The notes under the pieces were generated by a model, which was not told where the DNA came from, made no database searches, and saw only the letters and a list, made by a program, of their open reading frames with translations. A program made the translations under genes and the position numbers. Positions 15,463 through 25,098 of a stretch of 64,000 bases of DNA are shown here, piece after piece. Position 1 is the first letter of the stretch. Each line of letters begins with the position of its first letter. The DNA lies in assembly GCA_963545205.1 (NCBI GenBank), contig CAUUHW010000005.1, forward strand, positions 108,494 to 172,493, given 5' to 3'. This DNA comes from CAUTYU01 sp963545205 (GTDB lineage Bacteria; Desulfobacterota; Desulfovibrionia; Desulfovibrionales; Desulfomicrobiaceae).

Positions 15463-17625
15463 ATGGCTAAAACAGGTCAGGCAAAGCAGATCATTGAGAA
15501 CCGCAGAGGTGACACCTTTGGCGGTTGGCCTGCCCGTACCCTGCTGGAGGCGGGCGACATTCCCATTGCCCAAATCGCCGAGCTTGCCCTGCGTGAAGGA
15601 CAGAGCTCGAATCCTTTGTATCGGGTCCACCGCTGGTTTGCTCGCCGGGTGGGCTCTCAGTTCCGTTCGATCCTCACCGCGTTGACCCTTCCTCCTGACA
15701 AGGTCGACACCTTTTGGGATACCTATCTCGGCAAAACCTCCGTGCATGGCGCTGTCGTTCTCGATCCCTTCATCGGCGGCGGGACAAGTTTGGTGGAGTC
15801 CATGCGCTGCAACGCCCGGGTGATTGGTTTTGATATCGACCCGGTCGCGACCTTTATTACCCGATTTGAATTGGCCGCCTCCCGGATGGAGGATTACTAC
15901 CCGGAAATCGAGCAGATTTGCAATGAGGTCGCCCAACTCATTACGCCGTTGCATCGGACCATGGTGGATGGCGTCGAACGGGATGTTCTTCATCATTTCT
16001 GGGTCCAGGTGAAGCAGTGCTCGAATTGCCAGAGCGATGTAGAGCTCCATCCCCATTTTCAACTTGCCTACTCCAAAGAGAAGGGACTGCAGTGGGTGTT
16101 CTGTAAAGAGTGCCATGCGGTCCACGAATTGCCGATTGAACGCAAGCTGCTGCACTGCTCTTGCGGCAAGCGCACCACTATCAGCGCGGGCACGCACGGC
16201 AACGGGATCATGACCTGCCCGACCTGCAAGCACACACGGAAAATCGCAGCGGATGACCTTGACGGTGCCGAACGCCCCAATTGGAGGCTCTTTGCCCAGG
16301 AGTATCTGGTCGGAACCGGCAAGAACTGCACAAGGCATTTCAAGCGCGTCGAAGAGGCGGACCAGGCGTTGTACGACCGAGCCACCCGGAAGCTGCGGAT
16401 GATCGGGAATGGCTTGCTTGTGCCGACGAGAAGCATTCCCCGGGAGGGGCGCTCGGATGGACGACCTCTGATCCACGGGATTCGGCATTACGCAGACTTT
16501 TTCAATGACCGGCAGAAGCTCCACCTGCACCTTCTCGGTTCGGCCATCGGCCGAGTGGAAAGCGATGAGGCGCGGCGCTGCCTTGAGCTGGCCTTCAGTG
16601 AGCATCTCACAACGAACTGCATGTACACGGCCTATGCGTTTGGCTATCGCCGAACGAGCCCGATGTTCTCCATTCACTCATACCGGCACATCACCCGTCC
16701 GGTCGAGCTGAACCCTTGGCAGGATGGCATTGGACGGGGGACGTTCATCAACACGGTTCGGAAAATATCGAAGGCGATTGCGTTTGCCAAAGCGCCCCAG
16801 GAGCTGCATCCGGAAGGCACCAGAGTCGCTTATGAAGATGATTTCGAGCGCGAACAAGCCTGCCTTGGCTCTGTCGATGATGTATTGAGCGGCAGCGCCA
16901 CGGCGGCGATTGAAACCCAGTCTTCCGAGGAACTCCATTTACTACCGGACGGCTCAGTGGATCTCGTGCTGACCGATCCGCCGTATTTCGACAATCTGAG
17001 CTACTCGGAACTCTCGGACTTCTATTTGGCCTGGCATCAGGCTTTGGGAATCGCACCGCCCCCGTATGACAATAACGTCACTTCGGCTCCGATACTGCAG
17101 AACCTGGCCATCACGCGACGGTCCGATGAAGCCATCAAGGGATACCAGGAACGGCTTCAGCAGATTTTCATGGAATGCAGCCGCGTGCTCAAGCCGAACG
17201 GGATCTGCGTGTTCACCTACCACCATAAACTTGCATCGGCATGGGATGCTCTCGGCACGGCTCTGCTTCATTCGGGACTCTCGGTAACCAAGGTTCTGCC
17301 CATGCGTGGCGAAGGCCAAGGAGGCCTTCACACTTACGATGGCACCATCAAGTGGGACGCGGCGCTGGTCTGTCGCAAGAAGAAAGGCGTCATCAAGAGG
17401 GGCGTTCCGGTCATCAGCGAAACCGCCTTCAAAGATGCTGTCGTGGAGGCGGAATCTCACTTTGATGCCTTGTCCGCCCATAAACGGATCGGCTTCAAAA
17501 TTCCTGATTTCACTAATTTGGCTCGGGCGTTGGTCGTCAGTAGAGGTTTGTTAGGCGAGGCGGATACCAGCACACGACCGATGTCGGATGCATTGAAGAA
17601 CATACCAACCCCGGGAGAGTTGTGA
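15463..17625 (+). CDS. DNA methyltransferase with internal zinc ribbons (DUF1156-like)
   Basis: A 720-residue methylase. Motif I lies near the N-terminus (VVLDPFIGGGTSLVESMR, about residues 98-115, followed by GFDIDPVA). The catalytic motif IV lies far downstream (LVLTDPPYFDNLSYSELSDFY, about 502-522). DPPY indicates an amino-methyltransferase for adenine or N4-cytosine. The long insert between them carries paired cysteines in zinc-ribbon pattern (CSNC, CKEC, CSC, CPTC, about residues 187-262), probably for DNA recognition. It starts 22 bp after hsdR and overlaps the next gene by one base. As the first gene of a methylase, nuclease, helicase and DUF6361 set, it is likely to mark host DNA as self. 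Confidence 0.8.
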   Translation: MAKTGQAKQIIENRRGDTFGGWPARTLLEAGDIPIAQIAELALREGQSSNPLYRVHRWFARRVGSQFRSILTALTLPPDKVDTFWDTYLGKTSVHGAVVLDPFIGGGTSLVESMRCNARVIGFDIDPVATFITRFELAASRMEDYYPEIEQICNEVAQLITPLHRTMVDGVERDVLHHFWVQVKQCSNCQSDVELHPHFQLAYSKEKGLQWVFCKECHAVHELPIERKLLHCSCGKRTTISAGTHGNGIMTCPTCKHTRKIAADDLDGAERPNWRLFAQEYLVGTGKNCTRHFKRVEEADQALYDRATRKLRMIGNGLLVPTRSIPREGRSDGRPLIHGIRHYADFFNDRQKLHLHLLGSAIGRVESDEARRCLELAFSEHLTTNCMYTAYAFGYRRTSPMFSIHSYRHITRPVELNPWQDGIGRGTFINTVRKISKAIAFAKAPQELHPEGTRVAYEDDFEREQACLGSVDDVLSGSATAAIETQSSEELHLLPDGSVDLVLTDPPYFDNLSYSELSDFYLAWHQALGIAPPPYDNNVTSAPILQNLAITRRSDEAIKGYQERLQQIFMECSRVLKPNGICVFTYHHKLASAWDALGTALLHSGLSVTKVLPMRGEGQGGLHTYDGTIKWDAALVCRKKKGVIKRGVPVISETAFKDAVVEAESHFDALSAHKRIGFKIPDFTNLARALVVSRGLLGEADTSTRPMSDALKNIPTPGEL

Positions 17626-19769
17626 TGGCGAAACTCGATAAAGGAACGCTTGCCCTAACATTCAAATTCGATTGTGACCGGTTTCTTCGGTTTCGTCTGG
17701 CCAGTGATGCTGAAAGGGACTCACTTGGGGTCTCGGCCGAAACCTACAAACGCCCTGGTATTGAACTTATCAAAGCGGCCGGACGGCGTTGGGAAGCCGA
17801 CAAATACCAGGATCTGATCGACACCTCTGATGATGGGAAAGTTGTGTTCCTTCTCGAGGACAAGGTCGATGATCTTCTGGGACGGAAGCCCTTCAAGAAA
17901 ATTCAGAACCTTTTTGACATCCTCCGGCAACAGGAACCACCCCAGGCAATTATCGAGGCGGAGTTCACGGTTCCCACAAACATTACTCCCGGCCTTCAAA
18001 AGGCATACGACGATTTCGGTCTCGACCAGGTACGAGTGCGCCCGGACATCCTTTGGATACGTCCAGGTGGTACTGGTGCGCCGCTGATCGGCAATGGGAC
18101 TGTGCCTGAATACGAAATCCATATCATTGATGTGAAAATGGCTGCGGAGCCATCCCTGCGGCACTTCACGGAAGTGACCTACTACGCTCTGGCATTGGCC
18201 ACAGCCATCCAGCAAGAAGGGCTTGGCGGCAGATATGCCGTTTCGGCGGAAGGCACAATCTGGCCAGGAAGCCACGACATCAATGCGTTCAGGAACCTGG
18301 TCCAGCTTAATCAGGCCAAGGGAGCCGCAGATCCCGTTTCCGAGGCCCTCAGCGAAACGCTGACTCGGGTTCCGTATGAAGTCTATGAAGTCCACGTAAA
18401 GCAGTTTTTCGAGGATCGCCTTCTCCGGGTTCTACAGACCAATATGGAGGATGCCAGTTGGCACGTTGGTCCCAAGTGCCAGCTTTGCGACTACGTTCGC
18501 TACTGCCGAGACAAGGCATCCGAATGCGATCATCTTTCCCGGCTGGCCTGGCTCAATCAGGGGCAGGCGGAATTGCTCCGTTCAAATGGCATTACTTCTA
18601 CAGCGGAGCTGACCGAATCCGTGACTACCGCCGATGATCGGTGGCAATCCGTTATCGACTCCAGCCACCAGTTGCGGGCGGATGGGCCAGCGCTGGCAAC
18701 TCGCGCCCGTTCACTGACCGAGGGGGCACCCTTGCCGGTCGATGGGCGGCGCAGCGCGATGATTCCTGCCTGGACTAACCAAAGCATCTTTATCACGATT
18801 CATTTCGACCCGGGCTCTGGTATCTCGTTTGCCTTGGGCGCGGCGCGGCTCTATTTCCCGCACGGCCACAAACCCGGCGATCCTCCGGTGACGGACGAAA
18901 AGATTTTCATCGTCGACCGTGTCGATGCGATGAATCCGGAAACGGAACGCGAGAGGCTAAAGGAATTTGCGACCGTGGTTTCTGAGTGGCTAGAGGAGGT
19001 GTCGACCGTCAACACCGGTCTACCCGCTCGTAACCGTCTTTCTTCCCACATTTTCTTCTGGGACATGCTGGAGGTGCGTCAGCTCAAGCGCATGTTCGAG
19101 CGTCATATGCAGAACCCTGACGTGATCGAACTGATCGAGGTACTTACCCGATTCTTCCCGCCGGACAGCCTGTTACCCGATCCGGATGCTTTCAAGTCTC
19201 AGCCAGGGACCATCGTCAAGGAAGTTCTTCGAATGCTGGTTGGGCTGCCGGTTGCCCACGATTACTCCCTGTTTGATGCAGCGAACAGTTTCTTCCCAAA
19301 TGTTCGGGAGGATGGGACCCCGTATAAATTCGATCTGCCTTTTGGGTTCGCTACCCCAATGAGCGATCAGATCCCCTTCGAACGGGCCTATGAGCTGTGG
19401 CAGGACAAAATTTTCGTTCGTCATTTCAATAAACTTCATCCTACTGACCCTTCCAAGTGGAGACGCTACACCCGGGACGAACTCTACGATGGCATTAAGC
19501 GGGCCACGAAGGTTCACCTGCAAGCTTTGCAGCACATCGTCCGGCGACTGCGTGAAAACTACAAAGACCGGTTGGTACTGAAAAAGAGCGGCTTCTCTGC
19601 CGCACGATCCTCCCAAGCAAGCGTTCCAGAGGCGGCAAGAAGCCTTATTGCTTTTGAGAAGCTCAATGTCGCGTGCCAGGAAATGGAGAACCGGAACACT
19701 CGCTCACTGCCTGTTGATGAACGGGAGGCGAGGTTTTTCTCGATACGCAGGTTGACCTTGAAGCCTTAA
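17625..19769 (+). pseudogene. RecB/Cas4-like PD-(D/E)XK nuclease with iron-sulfur-type cysteines, ended by an in-frame TAA
   Basis: The ATG at 17625 overlaps the methylase stop (TGATG) and GGGAG precedes it. Nuclease signs are VRPDILWI, then EYEIHIIDVKMA (the D...DxK core) and FTEVTYYALALA (helix with conserved Tyr). A cysteine cluster CQLCDYVRYCRDKASEC (about residues 285-305) follows, like the Fe-S binding cysteines of Cas4 and AddB nucleases. The long C-terminal half is unrecognised. Translation ends at TAA 19767-19769, but coherent protein sequence continues in the same frame to 20276, so the gene probably once encoded about 883 residues. The 714-residue product keeps the nuclease domain and may be partly active. 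Confidence 0.65.
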
Positions 19770-20276
19770 GCAGAGGCTGATCCGATCATCGATGAGATCA
19801 AGTTCGCGAATCCACAGTACCAACACGAAACGCTCTATGTTTTCGATTTTTCACCGACCAGCAGGGATTCCAGAATCAAGGAAGGCGAATTTACCGTCGC
19901 CCTATCCAACGAGAATGAATACGTGGATCTCGACGAACCGTGGCGTCGGCGACTTGAATTGGGCTTCCATGATGCAGAAGAACTGCTGGGCGAACACGGC
20001 CTGACCGAGCGGTGGATGACGAACAAGTCGATAGGGGCATTGCTTCAGGTAGAGGTCATTCGGTTAGAGGCCATGCAGGACAATCCCTATGTGGTTCTTA
20101 AACCGGGTCACCAGGGGCTCTTTCAGTTTGCGGTCGCCCAAGGACTCGTGGCGCTCGACTCACCGCTTGTCCTCGATCCGATGTACCGGGATTTTTCGAG
20201 CGACAGGATAGAAAAAGCATTGAGGTCTGTCGGCGGCAAGGCAGCACCGATCAAACGTGCCAGGAAGCGGAGGTAA
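19770..20276 (+). pseudogene. C-terminal continuation of the RecB-like nuclease gene
   Basis: Directly after the TAA the same frame stays open for 168 codons (ADPIIDEIKFANPQYQ..., ending KRARKRR). No ATG occurs near its beginning; only an internal GTG at 19923 could start a 117-residue fragment. The distance to the helicase start is 4 bp, as expected if this is the true 3' end of the gene. Loss of one sense codon (for example CAA to TAA) is the simplest explanation. Confidence 0.6.
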
Positions 20277-20280
20277 GGCA

Positions 20281-21885
20281 ATGGCTAAGAGACCGACAAA
20301 AATGACCGAACCAGCCCATAGCCTGATGTATACCCCCGGCTCGCTGGCAGCAGGAAAAGCATTCGCTGACACCAACCAGTTGTACGCGAAGGTAACACCA
20401 TATCTGAAGGATGCCTTTAACGAAAAGCAGGAATCCCTTTTTCACGATGCATTCGGAAACAGGATTTCTTTGCTTTGGGGGCCGCCGGGTACAGGAAAGA
20501 CCACGGTCTTGGCCGGGACTATTCTTGGGTGGATTGAACATTACGCCGAAGCGGGAACTCCGCTGCGCGTCGGTATCGGGTCCAGCAACTACAACGCTAT
20601 CGATAACGTCCTCAACGAAGTCCTGGAACTGATCAACAGACGGACGGCCTCGGTCGGAGCATTAGCTTGCCCGGTTCGTGTCACAAGGGTGAGAAGCGAC
20701 TCCTCCGCACCTCCCTTGAGTGATCAGATCGAAGATATGCCGAGGACCTCCGCAAGGGCTCAGGGTTTTGTGAATGCCCTGAAAGGCGACGACCCCGGGA
20801 TCATCATCGTGGGTGGAACCTGGCAACAACTTGGACGGCTGGCCGAGAAAGACCACCAGGATAGCGAGCCGACCGCCGAATGGTTTGATCTGCTGGTGAT
20901 CGATGAGGCGTCACAGGTTCAGGTTGCTGCGGCTGCGGCCTACTTTCTGCTTTTGAAGTCTGATGGGCATGTTGTCCTTGCAGGTGACGACCGGCAGCTT
21001 GGGCCGATCTACGGCTTCCAGATGAAGGATAGCGTTCAAGGTCTGTTTGACTGCATTTTCTCTTACATGAAGGAGACCCACGGCATCACCCCGGTGCAGC
21101 TTAAACACAACTACCGGACCAACGTGGAAATTTCCGCATGGCCCTGCAAGCGTTTTTATAAGAACGAATACGAGGCGTTCTTCCCCGAGAGAAAGCTGGA
21201 TCTCGCCATCAATATTGATGGAAAACCCGCCGACTGGCCTGGGCAGTTGCCATGGTCCGACAAGTTTCTCCGCATTCTTGACCCAGCCTGCCCTGTGGTG
21301 GTGATCAGCTACTCCGCCAACACCTATACGTTATCAAACCCTTTTGAGGCGCAGATCGTTTCCGCTTTGACCCTTTTGTACAAGAAGCTGGTCGACGCTC
21401 AACAGGCCGGAGTAAGCGCCCAGGAATTTTGGACGCAGAAAATCGGCATCGTGACTCCCCACCGAGCCCAGATGGCATCCATCAGAAATCTGCTCGTGGA
21501 CGCGGCCGGTATGACGATGGACCCGCCTCCATTTGTAGACACCGTAGACCGGTTCCAGGGTCAGGAGCGCGACCTGATCCTTTCCAGTTATGTGGTGGCC
21601 GACCGGGATTTTGTTGCGTCTGAAGATGCATTCATCCTAAGCCCGAGACGATTCAATGTGACGCTGACCCGGGCGAGAAGCAAGTTTGTGATGCTTATTA
21701 GCGACGCGCTTCTCCAGTATCTGCCATCCGATCCGGACGTGGCTCGTGACGCCGCTCACCTGCAGCTCTTTGCCGAGCAGTATTGCAGTTCGGTATGCGA
21801 CACCATCGACTTGCCGTTTTTTGAACGCGGGGCGCTGTCGACCATGAGATGCAAATTGAGGGGGCGATATGAGAATGGAGTTTGA
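20281..21885 (+). CDS. DNA2/NAM7-like superfamily 1 helicase
   Basis: About 534 residues from ATG 20281, chosen because GGAGGT lies 5 bases upstream; an in-frame GTG at 20257 is less likely. All SF1 motifs are visible in order: Walker A GPPGTGKTT, Walker B LLVIDEAS, motif III GDDRQLGPIYG, motif IV LKHNYRTN, motif V VDRFQGQERDLIL and motif VI VTLTRARSKFVM. The protein is compact, with little beyond the helicase core, as in DNA2/Upf1-like helicases of defence loci. It should unwind DNA or RNA for the neighbouring nuclease. The gene appears intact. Confidence 0.85.
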   Translation: MAKRPTKMTEPAHSLMYTPGSLAAGKAFADTNQLYAKVTPYLKDAFNEKQESLFHDAFGNRISLLWGPPGTGKTTVLAGTILGWIEHYAEAGTPLRVGIGSSNYNAIDNVLNEVLELINRRTASVGALACPVRVTRVRSDSSAPPLSDQIEDMPRTSARAQGFVNALKGDDPGIIIVGGTWQQLGRLAEKDHQDSEPTAEWFDLLVIDEASQVQVAAAAAYFLLLKSDGHVVLAGDDRQLGPIYGFQMKDSVQGLFDCIFSYMKETHGITPVQLKHNYRTNVEISAWPCKRFYKNEYEAFFPERKLDLAINIDGKPADWPGQLPWSDKFLRILDPACPVVVISYSANTYTLSNPFEAQIVSALTLLYKKLVDAQQAGVSAQEFWTQKIGIVTPHRAQMASIRNLLVDAAGMTMDPPPFVDTVDRFQGQERDLILSSYVVADRDFVASEDAFILSPRRFNVTLTRARSKFVMLISDALLQYLPSDPDVARDAAHLQLFAEQYCSSVCDTIDLPFFERGALSTMRCKLRGRYENGV

Positions 21886-21931
21886 TGCAATCAACGCCGA
21901 TCCATTTGTGGCTGTAGGGGGGGAGTACTGA
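21869..21931 (+). CDS. possible 20-residue peptide between helicase and DUF6361 gene
   Basis: An ATG at 21869 overlaps the helicase end and reads MRMEFDAINADPFVAVGGEY to TGA. A run of seven G (21917-21923) lies near its end and may serve as the ribosome binding region for the DUF6361 gene at 21935. Changing the run length does not restore a longer protein. It may be a leader for coupling or a gene remnant; coding is doubtful. Confidence 0.25.
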   Translation: MRMEFDAINADPFVAVGGEY

Positions 21932-21934
21932 AAG

Positions 21935-22161
21935 ATGCCTTCCGTCCTTGCATGGATTGACCATGACTCGAAAGCGAGGGAACGCACGCTTCGCATCCTT
22001 TCCCTTTTCCAGGAAAAGGAAAGTCGTGACGAGCTTGGGCTCGGCTCCGTGCGGGACAGCTTTGCCGATCAGTTGTTTCCAGGAACAAGCACGATCCAGA
22101 CACGCCTTCGCTACATGCTTTTCGTGCCATGGATTTACCATTCGCTGGAAGAGAAGAGAGG
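21935..22161 (+). pseudogene. DUF6361-like gene, 5' part, interrupted by IS3-family element
   Basis: Starts at ATG 21935 behind GGGAG. The reading MPSVLAWIDHDSKARERTL... RDELGLGSVRDSFADQLFPG resembles DUF6361 proteins found beside helicases and nucleases in defence regions. Homology ends after SLEEKR at about 22160, where the IS begins; the frame runs on into the IS to TAA 22198. The remainder resumes at about 23456 beyond the IS. Confidence 0.6.
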
Positions 22162-22216
22162 TGGATCCCTTTTTCAGACAGTTTGGCGGCAAGTTTAAGG
22201 TGGGCTTGTGTCATAG

Positions 22217-23098
22217 TTAAGCCACCAAGACAAGTTCCCGCTCTCCGGCATAGCCGGGCAGAGGAAGTTGCCAATATGCCTCATCCGGGGTACGGCTGTC
22301 CAGCGAGGAATGAGGACGTTTGCTGTTGTAGTAATCAATCCAATGTTTCAACCCTTGCCTGAGTTCCCTGCCGTCAGCAAAGGCATGCAGATACACGCAT
22401 TCGTATTTCAGGGAACGCCACAAGCGCTCTATCATCACATTGTCGCGCCAGCTTCCCTTGCCGTCCATGGAAATGCGAACTCCGGCAGCCTGCAGGGTGC
22501 CAACGAAGTCATCGCTCGTAAACTGGCTGCCCTGATCCGTATTAAAAATATCTGGCGCGCCATAACGGTCCAGGGCTTCTTCAAGCGCCTCAATACAAAA
22601 ATCAGCCTCCAGAGTGTTGGACAAACGCCAGGACAAAACCTTGCGGCTGGCCCAGTCCATCACGGCTACCAGGTAAAAAAAGCCGCGCTGCATTGGAATG
22701 TAACTGATATCCGCAGTCCATACCTGGCCGGACCGATTGATCTGCAGGCCGCGCAACAGATAGGGAAATACCCTGTGGTGCGGATGCGGTCTGGAAGTGT
22801 TGGCCTTCTGGTAGATGGCTCTCAGGCCCATCAATCCCATCAGACGGCGGATTCGTTTACGGCCAACCCGATAGCCTGCACGCCGTAAATGACGCATCAT
22901 CTGCCGGGCTCCATACCAGGGCGTGTGCAGATATTGTTCGTCGATGAGTCGCATCAGGCGCAGGTTCTCCTCGCTTTCTCCAGTCGGGCGATGGTACCAG
23001 CCCGAGCGTGACAGGGCCAGCAAACGGCATTGCCTGGAAATGCTGAGCTGTTCATGGTTTGGATCAACCAGTTTTTTCCTTCTCTCGCAGCTCAGCGA
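22217..23098 (-). CDS. IS3-family transposase OrfB (DDE integrase)
   Basis: Catalytic half of the transposase with the IS3 DDE pattern: WTADISYIP, FNTDQGSQFTS and IERLWRSLKYE, ending near GYAGERELVLVA. The frame is open upstream past the formal TTG at 23023 to about 23098 (KKLVDPNHEQLSISRQCRLL), the normal start region of OrfB. It overlaps the end of orfA, so it is probably made as an OrfAB fusion by minus-one frameshifting. It looks intact. Confidence 0.85.
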   Translation of the reverse strand, partial: SLSCERRKKLVDPNHEQLSISRQCRLLALSRSGWYHRPTGESEENLRLMRLIDEQYLHTPWYGARQMMRHLRRAGYRVGRKRIRRLMGLMGLRAIYQKANTSRPHPHHRVFPYLLRGLQINRSGQVWTADISYIPMQRGFFYLVAVMDWASRKVLSWRLSNTLEADFCIEALEEALDRYGAPDIFNTDQGSQFTSDDFVGTLQAAGVRISMDGKGSWRDNVMIERLWRSLKYECVYLHAFADGRELRQGLKHWIDYYNSKRPHSSLDSRTPDEAYWQLPLPGYAGERELVLVA

Positions 23099-23385
23099 CA
23101 GCGCTCGAAGGCATTGGCCAAAAAATCACGTTCCACCGTGAGTTGGCCAATTTTGGCATGAAGCTCCTTGATCTGCGCCTCTGAGGTCTTGCTTTTGCGT
23201 TCGCTGGCGCCAGCAAAGGCAGCGGCCATATTGTCCATGGCCTGACGCTTCCAGCTGGTGATCAGGTTGGGATGGAGTTCGTAGCGGCTGGCCAGTTCGG
23301 CAATGGTCTGCCCGCCACGAATCGCCTCCAGAGCAATCTTAGCCTTGAACTCGGCTGAAAAGCGTCTGCGTCGTGTGGTACTCAT
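23092..23385 (-). CDS. IS3-family transposase OrfA (helix-turn-helix)
   Basis: About 97 residues starting MSTTRRRRFSAEFKAKIALE, with the HTH_Tnp_1 helix-turn-helix and a leucine-zipper-like tail. It binds the element ends. The ATG at 23385 is preferred over the upstream in-frame start at 23436, which would add an atypical N-terminus. OrfB follows, overlapping in the minus-one frame. Confidence 0.85.
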   Translation of the reverse strand: MSTTRRRRFSAEFKAKIALEAIRGGQTIAELASRYELHPNLITSWKRQAMDNMAAAFAGASERKSKTSEAQIKELHAKIGQLTVERDFLANAFERCR

Positions 23386-23449
23386 GGGTGTCGCTCCTGA
23401 TTTGGGATGTGCAACCCACCTTAACACTCTGTCCAATTTTCAGGGGCCA

Positions 23450-24272
23450 CCTCTAACCGACTACCTGCAGAGAGTTTTTCGATCCAGGCTGACAAGCTGG
23501 AAAGAGACCTGGTTCAGCCATTGATGGATTCCGATGATCAGGCTGGCGTCTTTGGTAAGACCGCAGGAAAGAGGCTCAAACGGTTGCCCAGCTCCGTCTA
23601 CTGGGCCGGTCTCGGTGTCTGGGGAATACGCATTACGCCATTCTCGCAGGACGAATATCACAGGCGCATCGACGAAACATACCGTCGCCGGAATACCCTG
23701 AAGGCTCTTGAGAAAGACGCAAAGGTACGGGGAGACGACATCGACGTTGAGCAGCGGATGGCCACTCTCAGTTGGCATCCTCGATTGCCAGCACCTCCGG
23801 AAGACTTTCCGGGGGCGGTGAACTTCGCTTTATCCAGGGAAGAAGCCGAATTTATTCGGGATCGCATCCAGGTCGCTTGCCCCAACAGTCTCCTCTCGTT
23901 CTTGGCACTGCACTGCGAACCCGCCGACACCCAAGCTCCATGGGAACATCCGGACTACGGCAGCTTTTCCGAACAGCATAAAGAACTCCTGACCCATGCA
24001 CGGCTGTTCTCGGAGGTGATGCATGGAGCGGCGCTCTCGTACAACGTTCAGCTCGCCAGGCTTCGAAACCATGAAGACCTTGTCGCCGAGCATCAGGCAA
24101 GTTTCGATGAATGGACCGCAAATCTTCCCCTGGAGGAAATTCGCTCCTGGTCGGTGAGCCGCCTCTGGGAGTTGACCATGGATCATGGCCACACCATCAC
24201 CCCGCAAACGAGATTTTTCGTTCAGCAGTGGATCGACCATACCCGGAGGTCTCCCAATGACCTCCTTTCTAG
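23450..24272 (+). pseudogene. DUF6361-like gene, 3' part, truncated by IS5-family element
   Basis: Homology resumes just after the IS3 right end (RLPAESFSIQADKLERDLVQPL) and runs on, including SVYWAGLGVWGIRITPFSQ and FSREVMHGAALSYN-like stretches (read here FSEVMHGAALSYNVQ). It ends at FVQQWIDHTRRSPNDLLSR where the second IS begins. An in-frame ATG at 23521 could make a 251-residue fragment. Beyond the IS5 element I see no convincing continuation, so the C-terminus seems lost. Both ends damaged means the protein is probably absent. Confidence 0.6.
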
Positions 24273-24337
24273 ATAGTGTCGTCAAACTATGAATAATGTG
24301 GTAACACCTCTTCATGTTATTCATAACGGGAGGGGCT

Positions 24338-24808
24338 ATGTACGCACATCGACGACACGATATTTCTGACAGGGTTTGGGAAAACATACAGGCACATCTC
24401 CCCGGCAAAAAGGGGAGCGTTGGTCGCCCGGCCGGAGACAACAGGCTGTTTATTAACGCGGTGTTCTGGATATTGCGGACGGGAGCGCCATGGCGCGATC
24501 TGCCTCCTGACCTTGGGGACTGGAAAAATACCCATCGCCGGTTTTGCCGTTGGCGTGACCGGGGTGTTTGGGAAAAACTCCTTGAAGTGCTCATGGTTGA
24601 GCCTGACTATGAGTGGCTGATGATTGATGCGAGCCATTGCAAAGTGCATCCCCATGCTGCCGGAGCGGTTGGCGGCAACCAGGCGATGAGCCGTACAAAA
24701 GGGGGCTCAACACCAAAATACATCTGGCCGTGGATGCGCATGGTATGCCGCTCAGAGTTGTTGTTACAGAAGGTACCAGAGCTGATTGCAAGGAAGCGTG
24801 TGCATTGA
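24338..24808 (+). CDS. IS5-family transposase, first frame
   Basis: Starts at ATG 24338 behind GGGAGGGG: MYAHRRHDISDRVWENIQAH. It contains the N-terminal DUF4096-like part with FWILRTGAPWRDLPP and the first catalytic region YEWLMIDASH. The natural protein switches to the minus-one frame at AAAAGGGGG (24697-24705). Without the switch the ORF reads 36 unrelated residues to a stop at 24808. Confidence 0.85.
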   Translation: MYAHRRHDISDRVWENIQAHLPGKKGSVGRPAGDNRLFINAVFWILRTGAPWRDLPPDLGDWKNTHRRFCRWRDRGVWEKLLEVLMVEPDYEWLMIDASHCKVHPHAAGAVGGNQAMSRTKGGSTPKYIWPWMRMVCRSELLLQKVPELIARKRVH

Positions 24809-25098
24809 TTGACGGCTTGAGCGCGGAGATGCTTTTGGCTGATCGCGGATATGACAGCAATGAACTTATAGACAAGGCTGTTGAGTCCGGCTGCCAGCCC
24901 GTCATCCCGCCCAAAAAGAATCGCAGGGAACAGCGCGATTACGACAAAGCTCTGTACCGTGTACGGCACCTGGTCGAGAACGCCTTTCTTCACCTCAAGA
25001 GATGGCGTGGCATCGCCACGCGTTATGCAAAACGAAGCCTCTCCTTCCTTGCCGCCGTGCAAATCAGGTGTATCTCATTGTGGGCAGAAATAATTTGA
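24698..25098 (+). CDS. IS5-family transposase, second frame
   Basis: Entered by minus-one slippage on the A4G5 run: YKRGLNTKIHLAVDAHGMPL, then the DDE parts LLADRGYDSNELI and YRVRHLVENAFLHLKRWRGIATRY. It ends at TGA 25098 just inside the right inverted repeat. The two frames together form a complete transposase of the usual size, so the element may be active. Confidence 0.8.

Larger units (their letters stand above)
22162..23449. mobile_element. IS3-family insertion sequence inside the DUF6361-like gene
   Basis: An element of about 1.29 kb, read on the minus strand, with orfA and orfB transposase genes. Read inward from each end, both termini begin AGAGGTGG and share an inner TTAAGGTGGG; the right end continues TGGCCCCTGAAAATTGGACA, typical of IS3. 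The ends given here are placed at TGG...CCA. I could not see a clear target duplication, so the boundaries may be off by a few bases. Confidence 0.8.

Noticed and set aside
13590..19769. TAA read as glutamine (stop-codon reassignment)
   Set aside because: Intact genes such as those of HlyD and the ABC transporter end normally with TAA, so the codon works as stop.
15463..21885. Assignment to BREX, DISARM or Druantia
   Set aside because: No PglZ, BrxC, DUF1998 or DruA-like protein is present; the methylase and helicase alone are not diagnostic.
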